A stretch of DNA of 64,000 nucleotides from Variovorax sp. dw_308. GTDB lineage: Bacteria; Pseudomonadota; Gammaproteobacteria; Burkholderiales; Burkholderiaceae_C. Within the stretch, counting starts at the first letter, position 1; each line of letters opens with the position of its first letter. The translations under genes were made by a program, and so were the position numbers. The notes under the pieces were generated by a model. It saw only the letters and a list, made by a program, of their open reading frames with translations. It was not told where the DNA came from and did no database searches. Of this stretch, positions 35,785 through 44,790 are shown piece by piece. Location: NCBI RefSeq assembly GCF_019207085.1, contig NZ_JAATOM010000019.1:1-64000 (forward strand). The letters run 5' to 3'.

Positions 35785-36648
35785 CTAATCGTCCGTGGTT
35801 CGTCCATCGAAATAGCTCATATCGACATCTAATTCCGGCCCCTTCTGTGTAGCCCGGCTGAATGCCAGCGCTTTATCACGCTTTTTTGGATCCCAATAGT
35901 GGGGATTGAGCATAACACCGGTATTTAAAACGCGTGCATTTACAGAGCGGATAATTCCGCAATCGCGCCGTTTGCTGTCATCAAGTACTGGACATCCAGC
36001 CTCCCTAAAAAAGCCATAGCGATAACCGAAACCACCGGTCGTTCGAGAACCCTGTGCGGAAAAATATTTGAAGCCAGCAACTGCGTCCGAAAATATATTC
36101 AATTCACTCCCAGTTTTATCGATATACGCAAGAAATATTACGGCGTGGCCAGTCTTTTCTCTGTTTAAGTTAATTAGTGATCCGGGCGTCAGTTTGTCGA
36201 AGGGGCGCTGCTCTCCCATGCCGAAGTACTCCAGTGCGTACGCCGTTCCCCACGAACCAGAGTCTTCGACCAACCAAATCTTTCCTCGAAGCGTGCCAGG
36301 TCTAAGCTTTTGCCATTGTTCAAAAGGCAGGAAGCTGAAAACATTTGATTTCGGGTTGTCTCGCCAATATAAATCCAGCGCGGCGTGCATAACTTCCACC
36401 TGGGCTGCCACGCACATTGTGTACGGCGGACGCGTTGCGATCAAGGTTCCTGAGTTGCCAAACTTTAAATCTTGTGTATACGACCCTTTGTCATACCCTA
36501 AGCCGGCTCTGCTTCCCGCCACAACATCAACAGCGCGCAGTATGTATTCGTTAAATGTCCGCTCTTCCGTAGCATAGGCCGATTGCAGGCCAACTACCAA
36601 CAGACCAAGGGTGGCGCACCAAAGATAATGCTTCTTCGATCTAATCAT
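35785..36648 (-). CDS. Exported papain/NlpC-like cysteine peptidase candidate
   Basis: The 287-residue protein has a signal peptide (LWCATLGLLVVGLQSAYA, residues about 9-26). Cys79 in YTMCVAAQVEVM sits at the N-terminal end of a helix, and His168 in EKTGHAVIFLAYID begins a strand, the order and spacing of papain-like folds such as NlpC/P60 or CHAP. The catalytic assignment is my inference; no family signature is certain. Two more cysteines lie near the end. Its ATG overlaps the stop of the caspase-family gene (ATGA), so the two are coupled. Base composition is AT-rich relative to the window, matching the CHASE2 gene. Confidence 0.6.
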   Translation of the reverse strand: MIRSKKHYLWCATLGLLVVGLQSAYATEERTFNEYILRAVDVVAGSRAGLGYDKGSYTQDLKFGNSGTLIATRPPYTMCVAAQVEVMHAALDLYWRDNPKSNVFSFLPFEQWQKLRPGTLRGKIWLVEDSGSWGTAYALEYFGMGEQRPFDKLTPGSLINLNREKTGHAVIFLAYIDKTGSELNIFSDAVAGFKYFSAQGSRTTGGFGYRYGFFREAGCPVLDDSKRRDCGIIRSVNARVLNTGVMLNPHYWDPKKRDKALAFSRATQKGPELDVDMSYFDGRTTDD

Positions 36649-37964
36649 AGCGGAGCCTTTCGATCAAATAGAATCTTAACCCATGTCTGCCCGTCCACAT
36701 TCACTGAATTCTCGACGGCCGTTACTTCTAATCCCTTCGGAATAGTTCCCATTCGTATCGCGGGAACAACCGTCATCTCTGTGCATCGTTCTGGGGCCAC
36801 ATCTAATAATCTTCCCCGCGCGGGAAAGCATACTACGCGTTTTTGCGGTATATTCGCTGAAACAATTGGATTTGTCAAAAGGGTAATTTTATCGCCCTTC
36901 TTGATACTTTTCGTATTGTCGCCTTCCCCCCCGGCAACGGCGACAGAAGTCCAAATCGTCTTGGCATCACTGCCTTGGGCACTACTCTTCAATTGACCAA
37001 CATTGATAAAGCCAATCGAAGGCTCCTCAATTCCCTTTTGATTCAAAGCGGATACTTTAGTACTGACTACCGCTTCGTCTGTTTTGCGCCATAGAAAATC
37101 ATTCTCTACTCCCACTTTTTGCACCTCCGTGAACTGCCGCACGTCAAACCGGGCTTTGGAAATTTCGGGCGTTCGACGTTCAACGTACGATACGAATTGG
37201 CTGAAGGATACCAGAGCGGACGGATCATTCGCGGCGTCTTTGATGGCCTGGGTAAAAACGCTATTCTCAGCAACTCCCTCGCGGGCATCGTATGAGGGTC
37301 GTCCGTTCACCGCTGCAAAGATTGCGATTCTGCCAACTCCGCCTATATCTGCAAATGTTTTTGCGGCGAACGTTGCGCCCTTTTGACCTGATGTTCGGCT
37401 CGGCAGCTGAATTGTTTGACGACAAGCGTCGATCATTAGTACAGACAGAAAATCGACATCATTGTCTTTAGGTGTCAAAAAGTTTACGAGTTGTGCTAAG
37501 CGATAGCTCTTAGGAACTACATCTTCCAGTTGAGTCCCGGTTGCATCTGTGCCAGGCAAGTACGGCGAGTCATTTAAAGCAAAACCGTGTCCAGAATAGA
37601 AGAAGAGCGCAACCACAGCTTCTGAATCCTCTGCGTTTCTGTTTCGGATGTCTCGCTTCACAGTTTCAACTTCGTAAATGAAATTCTCTATGGTCTTTCG
37701 CAAGTTTTTGCTGTCAAGGTCTGTCTCAACAGTGACTTTGAATCCCGCTCGCTTAAACATTTCACCGATGTCCACTGCGTCGCGCTTGGGAGCGAACAAT
37801 TTTGTCCAAAAACCATTGGCGGCGTAGGCCTCATTTCCAATTGACAGCGCTAAACGGTGGACTGTTTTCTGATTCACAACCTCTATTGCAAAAACATGAA
37901 ACGAAGCCAAAGTCAGACAAACCGTCGTTACCATAGGGAAGAGAGCTTTCGCCGATTGCAGCAT
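36645..37964 (-). CDS. Exported caspase-family (peptidase C14) protein
   Basis: The 439-residue protein carries a signal peptide (residues 1-26) and a p20-like caspase domain: HRLALSIGNEAY, RDAVDIGEMFKRAGFKV, catalytic His126 in FFYSGHGF and Cys181 in MIDACRQ. The C-terminal 180 residues are strand-rich, with no recognisable name, and may be an SH3-like or sensor part (QTWVKILFDRK at the end). Bacterial metacaspases of this kind are often exported and paired with other stress or death proteins. It is translationally coupled to the NlpC/papain-like protein after it. It is AT-rich, as are the CHASE2 gene and its partner, which hints at common origin of the two peptidase islands. Confidence 0.85.
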   Translation of the reverse strand: MLQSAKALFPMVTTVCLTLASFHVFAIEVVNQKTVHRLALSIGNEAYAANGFWTKLFAPKRDAVDIGEMFKRAGFKVTVETDLDSKNLRKTIENFIYEVETVKRDIRNRNAEDSEAVVALFFYSGHGFALNDSPYLPGTDATGTQLEDVVPKSYRLAQLVNFLTPKDNDVDFLSVLMIDACRQTIQLPSRTSGQKGATFAAKTFADIGGVGRIAIFAAVNGRPSYDAREGVAENSVFTQAIKDAANDPSALVSFSQFVSYVERRTPEISKARFDVRQFTEVQKVGVENDFLWRKTDEAVVSTKVSALNQKGIEEPSIGFINVGQLKSSAQGSDAKTIWTSVAVAGGEGDNTKSIKKGDKITLLTNPIVSANIPQKRVVCFPARGRLLDVAPERCTEMTVVPAIRMGTIPKGLEVTAVENSVNVDGQTWVKILFDRKAPL

Positions 37965-39102
37965 GTCATGCCCCTGTTAGTTCTGTTCCGGTCGCCAACT
38001 CCCATAAGCGGCTCTTGAATTCACATCTTGCTCCACTGCTTATGCCTATGCAAGGAAAACCACAGCAATAAATTGCGTCTTTGGGTGAGAACCAGCTTCG
38101 CAGATTGCCGCCATTGGCGTGGCATCGTAGTCACCGCTCTGCAAGGAGATACGGGGTCTACTTCATTGAGGCTGCCGCAGCCCGAGAGCCCGACTCTCGC
38201 CGACAACGGCCTTGCTGATAACCGGTGTTCCTGTGCGACTACTTCACCAACCCGAACTTCCGGCATTAACTCCATCCGCTGCTAAACGCAGTGAGTCAGT
38301 ACCAACAACTTCAAAATGGTTATCTACTATGGACGGCTCGCACGAAGCGCGGCAGGCGCCATGAATCGAATTGCTGTGCTTCCTGCGCCTGAACCTGCTC
38401 AAACTCACCGACATCGCCGTGCAACAAAGCCTCGGTACGGTAAGGAGCAGCATCGGCCTCGAGCCCTAGCCACCCCCCTCTTGCTGGGGACCAACTTCTC
38501 TGCCACTTGCGACGCTCGCTGCTTTGCAGCACGATTTGCAGCCAGACGAAGTCAGGCAGCTTCGTTGCGATTGTGCCAGTGACCAGTTAGATCCAAGGTT
38601 CCATCTTTCCGTTCAGCCGGTCACTCGCACGCTGCGCAGCTTGTCGTAATGAGCCAGCAGGACTGCCACCGAGGATGGCGACAGGGCCTCCTGCTCGGCT
38701 CGCCAAAGATCGAGCCATCGAGAACGGTCAGTGTGTGGCGGATAGCGACGACCTCGGTGAGTTCACCGGCCGCGCGGACAGCACCTGGCCCTGCCAATGC
38801 GGCGTGATCGATGGTGTGTTTGGTTCAAGGGAGAGCTTCCGTTCACTGGGCCAACAAGTCGCTCATGCGCCAAAGCACTTGGCGAGCGAAACGACGGCGC
38901 GAAAATTTGGCGGCATTCGTCGAGCTGAAGCCCCTTGCATGGAACAATAGAAACGCAAAGGTAAACCGCCCTTGTCATCGGTAATTGTCGTCATTTCTTG
39001 CCCGTCGAATCCCGCGACTGCCATGAGTGCTTCGTGCACTCATGATGAGCTTTGCCAACATCGCCGAGTTCATCGCTCGACCATGTAGCTAATTGATTAG
39101 CT
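37965..39102. other. Degraded intergenic region
   Basis: No intact gene is seen in 1.1 kb. Short frames on both strands contain no clear domains. The minus strand from about 38690 to 38600 spells a protein-like ending, SVAVLLAHYDKLRSVRVTG then stop, that looks like the tail of a decayed gene, probably a transposase, but the upstream part is not readable. GC returns to the high level here. Confidence 0.4.
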
Positions 39103-39789
39103 TCATGCTCCTGACCATTTACGAAGCTCGTGTTCCAAGTTGCTCAAGAAGCGCTCTTCGTCGTTTGCGTGCGATGGGACCATCCCCAAAAAAGGATCCG
39201 GCCTGCTTGTTTTGGAAAAGTATTGCTGAAGCTTCGTGGAGGCGATGTTGGCAATAAATCCTTTGAATCTAAGCGTTCCACAATCTGCCACCAGGCCGAC
39301 AAAAGTTCTACCGAGACTAACTCCCGGAGTTGCCTCGTAGAACTTGCATTCGAGTGCTACATGGAGCTTGGGCGCACTGGGGGTTCCAAAACTATTTCGC
39401 ACCGCCTCCGCATGCACCTTTTCGCAGAATGACACATCCAACTCATGTAAAGCTCCGGACGTCCCTTGATACTCGACATCGACGTGGATTTCGAAGCGCT
39501 TTGAACCAAGCGAACCGTCGGCGTATACATAATTTTGCGCACGTGAAGACATGCTACCAGGAGCCCCGCGGAAAACGACCGGCGAAGGGTTGCTGCCGCT
39601 CTTAATCCCAATGAGTTCGATTTTTCCGCCGGCACGCTTTACAGCGTCGCAGCATAGTGCGAAGACGTAAGCCTCATAAGCTCGATCGCACGTATTCGAA
39701 TTCAGTTGAAGAAGCTGCTTTGCTGCGCTCAAATTGAGAAGTTTTTCAATCTGAGTTTTGAGGTTCGCAAGTTCAGCCGCACTAGCCAC
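39103..39789 (-). CDS. PD-(D/E)XK nuclease-like protein, second of a gene pair
   Basis: The 228-residue protein has a helical front (TQIEKLLNLSAAKQLLQL), then a core with FEIHVDVEYQG, LHELDVSFCEK and HVALECKFYEA. The Asp in HELD and the Glu-x-Lys in ALECKFY fit the PD-(D/E)XK metal site of restriction-type nucleases, with the usual strand pattern. Family membership is inferred from these motifs. Its start overlaps the end of the upstream gene by 8 bases (39782-39789), so they act together. It sits immediately before a multi-gene defence block. Confidence 0.6.
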   Translation of the reverse strand: MASAAELANLKTQIEKLLNLSAAKQLLQLNSNTCDRAYEAYVFALCCDAVKRAGGKIELIGIKSGSNPSPVVFRGAPGSMSSRAQNYVYADGSLGSKRFEIHVDVEYQGTSGALHELDVSFCEKVHAEAVRNSFGTPSAPKLHVALECKFYEATPGVSLGRTFVGLVADCGTLRFKGFIANIASTKLQQYFSKTSRPDPFLGMVPSHANDEERFLSNLEHELRKWSGA

Positions 39790-40231
39790 GAAAGTTCCCC
39801 GAGGAGTTAGCTATAGCGTGCTCAATCTCCCGCATTAGTTGCTGAACTTCTTCTAGTCCAGCGGGGCGCAACTCGTCTAAGCCGGCCTCGAAGAGCGGCG
39901 CCTGCGATGGGTCGACGAACTCGGGGTCTACTCGCCATTCGATCGCTCTGCCAATCCTTGTTTCTATCGCGCTGGCAATCTCCGGAACAATGAAGATCCT
40001 CTGTTTCAATCGCTCCAGAACAATAAGGAGCAACTCTGGCTCCGTGGGCGGTCTTCGCCGGAGTGATCCAACACCACCGCTCCTCGACGACATATCGTCA
40101 GGGACAGGCTCTTCCACCCCTGCTCTTCTACTCTCCTGTATGCCCTCCAAAACGTCGCTTGCCCCTAATTCCCTAAGCCTATCCACCGTGATTCCAACCA
40201 CTTCTGAGGCTTGGCCCTCGTCAAGCTGCAT
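39782..40231 (-). CDS. Unknown partner protein of the PD-(D/E)XK protein
   Basis: The 149-residue product is acidic and helical (LRELGASDVLEGIQESRR, ELLLIVLERLKQRIFIVPEI, LEEVQQLMREIEHAIANS). No motif is recognised. A ribosome-binding-like GGAGATAAAA precedes the start. Overlap with the nuclease-like gene argues for a two-component module in which this protein would be a regulator, inhibitor or adaptor (inference). Confidence 0.5.
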   Translation of the reverse strand: MQLDEGQASEVVGITVDRLRELGASDVLEGIQESRRAGVEEPVPDDMSSRSGGVGSLRRRPPTEPELLLIVLERLKQRIFIVPEIASAIETRIGRAIEWRVDPEFVDPSQAPLFEAGLDELRPAGLEEVQQLMREIEHAIANSSGNFRG

Positions 40232-41053
40232 TTTTATCTCCTGTACGCCGGCATGTGCTTGATACGCTTATAACTCAAAAGATGAGATGGACGGTCGCTA
40301 GTGCAGCTTCCAAACCATTGCAGCGTTTAGGCGGCCGCCAGTTAGGCGGCCTTGGCCCTGGCGGCCAGCCGCTGCGGTGAAGGGGAGCGTGAACAGGCAG
40401 GAAGACTCAAGGCGCCGTGTCTTAAGGCACAGACTGAAAATGTCCTGCCGCGGCCGGAGCCGGAAATGTGCTAGCGGTTACAGGCCGACTAGGCGCAGGT
40501 CGAAGCTGGCTTCACCCGGGTGAGGGTGGACTCGGCGCTGGCCTACGCGCAGCAAGCTCGAAACGCTGGAGCAACAACTAGCGGAGCAGCGTGCTGAGAC
40601 CGCACAACTGCGGGGCGCTTCGGAGGGAGGAGATCGCTTTTGCCCAACGCCCTCCGCTAGGGGAATCTCAGTTTCGGTACTTCTGCGCGCTTGATCCAGC
40701 TTCCCGATGAAAATCCAAAGGTCGCAGACAGGTCGCTATTGAACTTGGCGCAGAATGGCCAAAGCCAGTTCTCCAGGGAGGATCGGCGCACCCGCGGTTC
40801 TTGACCGCCAAGAGATTGCACTGAAACCGAGATCACCCTAAGCCCAGGCCGAGTCGTCGCTACGATAAAGCCGATCAGGCAATCGGCCAGTATGGGGCCC
40901 GCCAGCGGCGGCCGGGTAGCATAGTGCTCGGATCCCTTGGGTAGCAGTAAGCAAAACGAGGGCTGGCGCTTCGAGAAGAATGACATTGCTTCCCGGCCTG
41001 CTAAGGGTGGCCGACCACGGTCGGCAAAGTTCAACATTTTGAGGAGATAGCAA
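40232..41053. other. Gap before the MORC-type operon
   Basis: About 820 bases. A leftward frame at 40657-41037 exists but has no domain and an odd composition, so it is not called. Near 40540-40620 the plus strand carries decayed protein-like sequence (LETLEQQLAEQRAETAQLRG), perhaps a transposase-associated remnant. The right end contains GAGGAGA, the ribosome-binding site of the next gene. Confidence 0.4.
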
Positions 41054-42676
41054 ATGACTGACGTAGTGACGGCTGAAGTACCGGAGAAAGAAGTGCACGA
41101 GGCGGAACTCACAGTTGGCCCAAGGGCAATCGACGCCTACGCCCGACTTAGTTATACGATGTGGTTTGCGCTAGGTGAATTTGTCGATAACTCCACTCAA
41201 TCCCGCTTGAACTACGGCAATCTAATTGACGAGGTTTTACGTGTCGAAGGCCAACCATTGACGGTGTCGATAGTGCACGACAGGCCAAACAAGACCTTGA
41301 CGATATCCGATAATTCAATCGGAATGAGCAAAATGGACTTGATTGCAGCATTGCGGATCGCGCAGCCTACGCCAGACAGCAAGGGCCGTTCGAAGTACGG
41401 TATGGGGATGAAAACAGCCGCATGCTGGATCGGCGCGTACTGGGTCGTCACAACTTGTGAATTGGGGAGCGGCGAAGAGTGGACTGCGACGGTCGACGTT
41501 GATGCCATCGCCAACCGCGGAGCAAAGGTGCCCCTTACTATGCGTAACGTCAGCCGCGATGAGCATTACACAAAGATATCGATCAGCAAGCTCCGACGGG
41601 TCATCCAAACTCGGTCCGAGCAAACGATCAAGGATTACCTCGGCTCGATGTACATGTTCGACTTGCGTCCTAGCGAAAGTGGCCAAGTTGAGATGAAGTT
41701 GACTTACAACGGCGAAGAAGTGCTCCCGCCTCAGGAAAGCGACTGGGATACAGATCCAAGCGGGATTGTGATGAAGCGCGACCTTTCGACCTTCACGGTC
41801 GACGGTAAGACCATCAATGGCTGGATTGGCGTCCTTAGAAAGGGGGGGAGAAAGTATGGGGGCTTCTCTATGTTCCAGAATGGGCGCCAAATCCAAGGGT
41901 ATCCGACTGCCTGGAAGCCCAGTGTGATCTTCGGGGGCGTGGACGATGAGGGGGCTAACAATCTCATTACGCAGCGCGTGACTGGCGTTCTTCTGCTTGA
42001 CGGTTTCGGCGTCTCCCATACGAAGGACAAGGTACTTTTCGAGGGAGAGGAAGAGGAAGCGCTCGAAAAGTTCCTGGTTGAACAGACGAAGGACTACGTC
42101 GAGTATGCGAAGAGCCGGCGAAGTTCCGGACGCGGGGTTGCGAAGTGGTCGCGGGATCAAGTGCGCGATCTTGTGAAGGACATGCAGTCCGAGTTCACCA
42201 GCGCCGAGATGAAGGATGCATTGGCGAGCGCTACGTTGCCTCCGCCTGAAATCATCATGGCAAACAATCAGCAACAGCTTTTGAACTTGACCGCAGAAGA
42301 CGAAGTGGGACGCCTCAATATTCTCCCGGAGCTTCAAGTCAACATCTCTGTGAAGGAGACAAGCCAGTATGAGCCACACGTAGTTTTTGTGCCAGGTTCG
42401 CAGGCCGGTGTGCTCCACGTCATTATTAACGGCCTGCATCCGTACTATCAAACGCTTGAAGCAAAAGACGCAATTGCCGAATGCGTCCAACAGTACATTT
42501 TCGATGCCGTGGCCGAGTTCAAGACCAGCAAGCTCATTGCTCGCGTAAATCCGGATAGCGTACGCAATCTTAAAAACGGGCTGCTGCGCGCTCGCGCCGA
42601 ACAATTGGCGAACGCCGATGCCGAGGTGCGCGCTCAGGCCACAGCTGGGCTTTTCGGCGGCCAGACCGAAACCTGA
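41054..42676 (+). CDS. MORC-like GHKL ATPase of a three-gene defence-like operon
   Basis: The ATG at 41054 follows GAGGAGATAGCAA. Residues about 25-200 form a GHKL (HATPase_c) ATP-binding domain: motif I EFVDNSTQSR near 42, motif II ISDNSIGM near 84, and motif III SKYGMGMKTAACWIG near 114, as in MORC and MutL ATPases. A second domain follows (INGWIGVLRKGGRKYGGFSM, with the invariant-looking lysine region), then a C-terminal part with a beta-rich block (QVNISVKETSQYEPHVVFVP). No histidine-kinase domains are present. Prokaryotic MORC-type ATPases are known in restriction-linked operons with SF2 helicases and nucleases; exactly such genes follow here 12 and -4 bases apart. It is likely the sensor/clamp of the system. 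Confidence 0.82.
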   Translation: MTDVVTAEVPEKEVHEAELTVGPRAIDAYARLSYTMWFALGEFVDNSTQSRLNYGNLIDEVLRVEGQPLTVSIVHDRPNKTLTISDNSIGMSKMDLIAALRIAQPTPDSKGRSKYGMGMKTAACWIGAYWVVTTCELGSGEEWTATVDVDAIANRGAKVPLTMRNVSRDEHYTKISISKLRRVIQTRSEQTIKDYLGSMYMFDLRPSESGQVEMKLTYNGEEVLPPQESDWDTDPSGIVMKRDLSTFTVDGKTINGWIGVLRKGGRKYGGFSMFQNGRQIQGYPTAWKPSVIFGGVDDEGANNLITQRVTGVLLLDGFGVSHTKDKVLFEGEEEEALEKFLVEQTKDYVEYAKSRRSSGRGVAKWSRDQVRDLVKDMQSEFTSAEMKDALASATLPPPEIIMANNQQQLLNLTAEDEVGRLNILPELQVNISVKETSQYEPHVVFVPGSQAGVLHVIINGLHPYYQTLEAKDAIAECVQQYIFDAVAEFKTSKLIARVNPDSVRNLKNGLLRARAEQLANADAEVRAQATAGLFGGQTET

Positions 42677-42688
42677 CGGAGAGGTCAT

Positions 42689-43843
42689 TTGCCCAAGCTG
42701 GCGCCTCGCGGATGGCAAGTGGAAGCGCTCGCCGAATGGGAGCGCGCTGAACATCGCGGGATAGTAAGCGTCGTAACCGGCGGCGGAAAGACGGTGTTCG
42801 CGCTTTCTTGCATCGATCGAATTAAGCCTGAAGCCACGCTCATCGTTGTTCCCACGGCGGCGCTGCTTGAGCAGTGGTGGGAAGAAGCTGCGAGCTATTT
42901 TGACCTGAATCTCGACGAAATTAACATTGTCAACGGCAGTTTGCGCTTCCGCGTCGGCACGATCAATATCGCTGTGCTCAACACGGCCGCCAAGCTCGTG
43001 GGCCGGATGAAGGGCCAAAAGTGCTTCTTGGTCGTTGACGAGTGCCACAAGGCTGCCTCCGAGCACTTCCGCGCCGCGCTACAAGTGAACAGCATCGCTT
43101 CGCTCGGTCTTTCAGCAACCCCAGAGCGGCCTTATGATGAAGGATTAAAAGATGTCCTAATTCCTGCTCTTGGCCCTGTCATTTTCAGCTATGACTACGC
43201 GGCTGCGCTCCGAGACGGCGTCATAGTCCCGTTCCAGCTGCGCAATATCATTTTTGAACTTGAAGATGACCGGCAGGCTGAGTACGACAAACTGAGCAAA
43301 GCGATCGCACGATCAATTGGACATCACGGTGCTGAAGCACAGCAAACAGTTGCCCTCTACCTCAAGCGCGCCCGTGTGCTGAACCTGAGCCTCAATCGAA
43401 TTCGCATAACTTTACGGCTTGTTGCAGCGAATCGTGGAAGGAAGACGTTGGTCTTCCATGAAGACATCGAAGCGTGCGACCTTATTCAAAGTGTCCTTTC
43501 GGAAAATGGCGTGCGCTGCGGCGTCTACCACTCAAAGATGAGGCTCCGAGATCGTGCGGCGATGCTAAGCCGATATCGCCGCGGGGAGATAGATCTGCTG
43601 GTTACGTGCCGTGCCCTAGATGAGGGTTTCAACGTACCCGAAACAGAGATAGGCATTATCGCGGCCAGCACAGCGACGCGGCGGCAGCGAATTCAACGCC
43701 TCGGGCGAGTCGTGCGTCCCGCGAAGGAGAAAGAGGGCGCGGTGATTTATACGTTGGTCGCCAGCGGACCGGAGATTCAGCGTCTGCAGGATGAAGAAGA
43801 GACCATGGATGGCGTAGCCGAAGTTAGCTGGAGCAAGGCGTGA
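42689..43843 (+). CDS. SF2 helicase (DECH) of the MORC operon
   Basis: The gene uses a TTG start at 42689 behind GGAGAGG. The 384-residue protein is a compact SF2 helicase: Walker A SVVTGGGKTVFAL near 30, Walker B VVDECHKAA near 116, LSATPERPYDEG near 140, motif V EGFNVPETEIGI and motif VI RRQRIQRLGRVVRP near 334. It resembles the XPB/RAD25-like or type III restriction helicase group without extra domains. It lies 12 bases after the MORC-like gene and overlaps the next gene by 4 bases, so the three proteins are made together. Function: DNA translocation or remodelling in a restriction-like complex (inference from context). Confidence 0.85.
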   Translation: MPKLAPRGWQVEALAEWERAEHRGIVSVVTGGGKTVFALSCIDRIKPEATLIVVPTAALLEQWWEEAASYFDLNLDEINIVNGSLRFRVGTINIAVLNTAAKLVGRMKGQKCFLVVDECHKAASEHFRAALQVNSIASLGLSATPERPYDEGLKDVLIPALGPVIFSYDYAAALRDGVIVPFQLRNIIFELEDDRQAEYDKLSKAIARSIGHHGAEAQQTVALYLKRARVLNLSLNRIRITLRLVAANRGRKTLVFHEDIEACDLIQSVLSENGVRCGVYHSKMRLRDRAAMLSRYRRGEIDLLVTCRALDEGFNVPETEIGIIAASTATRRQRIQRLGRVVRPAKEKEGAVIYTLVASGPEIQRLQDEEETMDGVAEVSWSKA

Positions 43844-44619
43844 AGAGACTTTTCATCGGCGAGTGTCAGGAAGACAACATTTTCGAACTTGTAGACCCGA
43901 CTTCCTTCCTGGAGATCGATTTCGAGGCACAAGTTATTAAGGCGCTAACCTGTTTACTGCCTGGCTACATGTGCGGCGTCTTTGCCGGCACGTTCATCCT
44001 CGAAGGAACGCGGCGCAGCGCTGATCTGGCTCTCATTCACAAGAGCTTTTCGCACTGGTTTGTGATCGAAGTCGAATTGGCCGGCCACTCGTTTGAAGGC
44101 CATGTGCTCCCTCAGGTGCGGTGCTTTCGCTATGGCGCGCCGGAAGACAGTTGTATTACCAGCCTCATGCGCGGCTTCGAGGGTGTTGATGCTAAGCGCG
44201 CCGAAAGCATTCTTCGCCACATTCCGCGCTATGTCGCTGTGGTCGCAAATTTGCCAAATTTAGAATGGGCGAAGCTCTTGAACACTCTAGACGTGCAGCT
44301 TTTAACGGTTTCAATTTACCGCGACCATAAAGGTCGATCGGCGCACGAAGTTGAAGGCCGCCTCAATGTGCCGAAGGTCAGTCTCGGTTTTGCCCGGTTC
44401 TCGGCGATCGAAAACTGCTTGCGCATTCCCAGGAACTGTGGCTTGCCAGTAGGCAACATTCAGATAATTGACCAGTTTGACGTGGCCGGTTCGTGGACGG
44501 TACACGAAGCATCGGGCGTCCTGTGGGTGTCAAAAGATCGAGGTCCAACTCTCCTCGTTCATGAAAGCTACGTGCAGATCCTTCGCGCATCTGATGGTCG
44601 GATTTGGATAAGCCCATGA
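43840..44619 (+). CDS. Nuclease-like third component of the MORC operon
   Basis: A GTG start at 43840 overlaps the helicase stop (GTGA). The 259-residue product begins MKRLFIGECQEDNIFELVDP. In the first half, EGTRRSADLALIHKSF then HWFVIEVELAGHSFEGHVLP gives an Asp followed by Glu-x-Glu, spaced like a PD-(D/E)XK core with a non-canonical last residue. The second half is strand-rich and ends in WISP. By position it should be the effector of the MORC-helicase system. The nuclease assignment is tentative because the catalytic lysine is not evident. Confidence 0.6.
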   Translation: MKRLFIGECQEDNIFELVDPTSFLEIDFEAQVIKALTCLLPGYMCGVFAGTFILEGTRRSADLALIHKSFSHWFVIEVELAGHSFEGHVLPQVRCFRYGAPEDSCITSLMRGFEGVDAKRAESILRHIPRYVAVVANLPNLEWAKLLNTLDVQLLTVSIYRDHKGRSAHEVEGRLNVPKVSLGFARFSAIENCLRIPRNCGLPVGNIQIIDQFDVAGSWTVHEASGVLWVSKDRGPTLLVHESYVQILRASDGRIWISP

Positions 44620-44773
44620 GGAATAGCCCAATAGGTGATCGATTGCCTGGCGCGCAGCGAAATCTGCTGCGAACGGGTTGTATGCCCTGTAAATGACATC
44701 CCTGCGGTCCAGCATCATTGGAAGGGATCTGCTCGCGCTACTACCTATAAGAATAGTTACGTTTCGAGTTTGA

Positions 44774-44790
44774 TTGGTTATCATAACCAA
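44774..44790. promoter_or_regulatory. 17-base perfect palindrome at the CARF regulator start
   Basis: TTGGTTAT-c-ATAACCAA ends exactly at the base before the ATG at 44791. It occupies the place of a ribosome-binding site, so it could be an autoregulatory operator, or the mRNA may be leaderless or fold here. No other full copy was found in the window by eye. Confidence 0.65.

Noticed and set aside
40657..41037. Leftward frame of about 127 residues
   Set aside because: No family motif, no ribosome-binding site, and internal RPPLAG duplication; it could be real but cannot be supported.
41315..43066. 583-codon leftward open frame
   Set aside because: It is antisense to the MORC-like ATPase and SF2 helicase genes, whose motifs are unambiguous; the antisense product has no recognisable domain.
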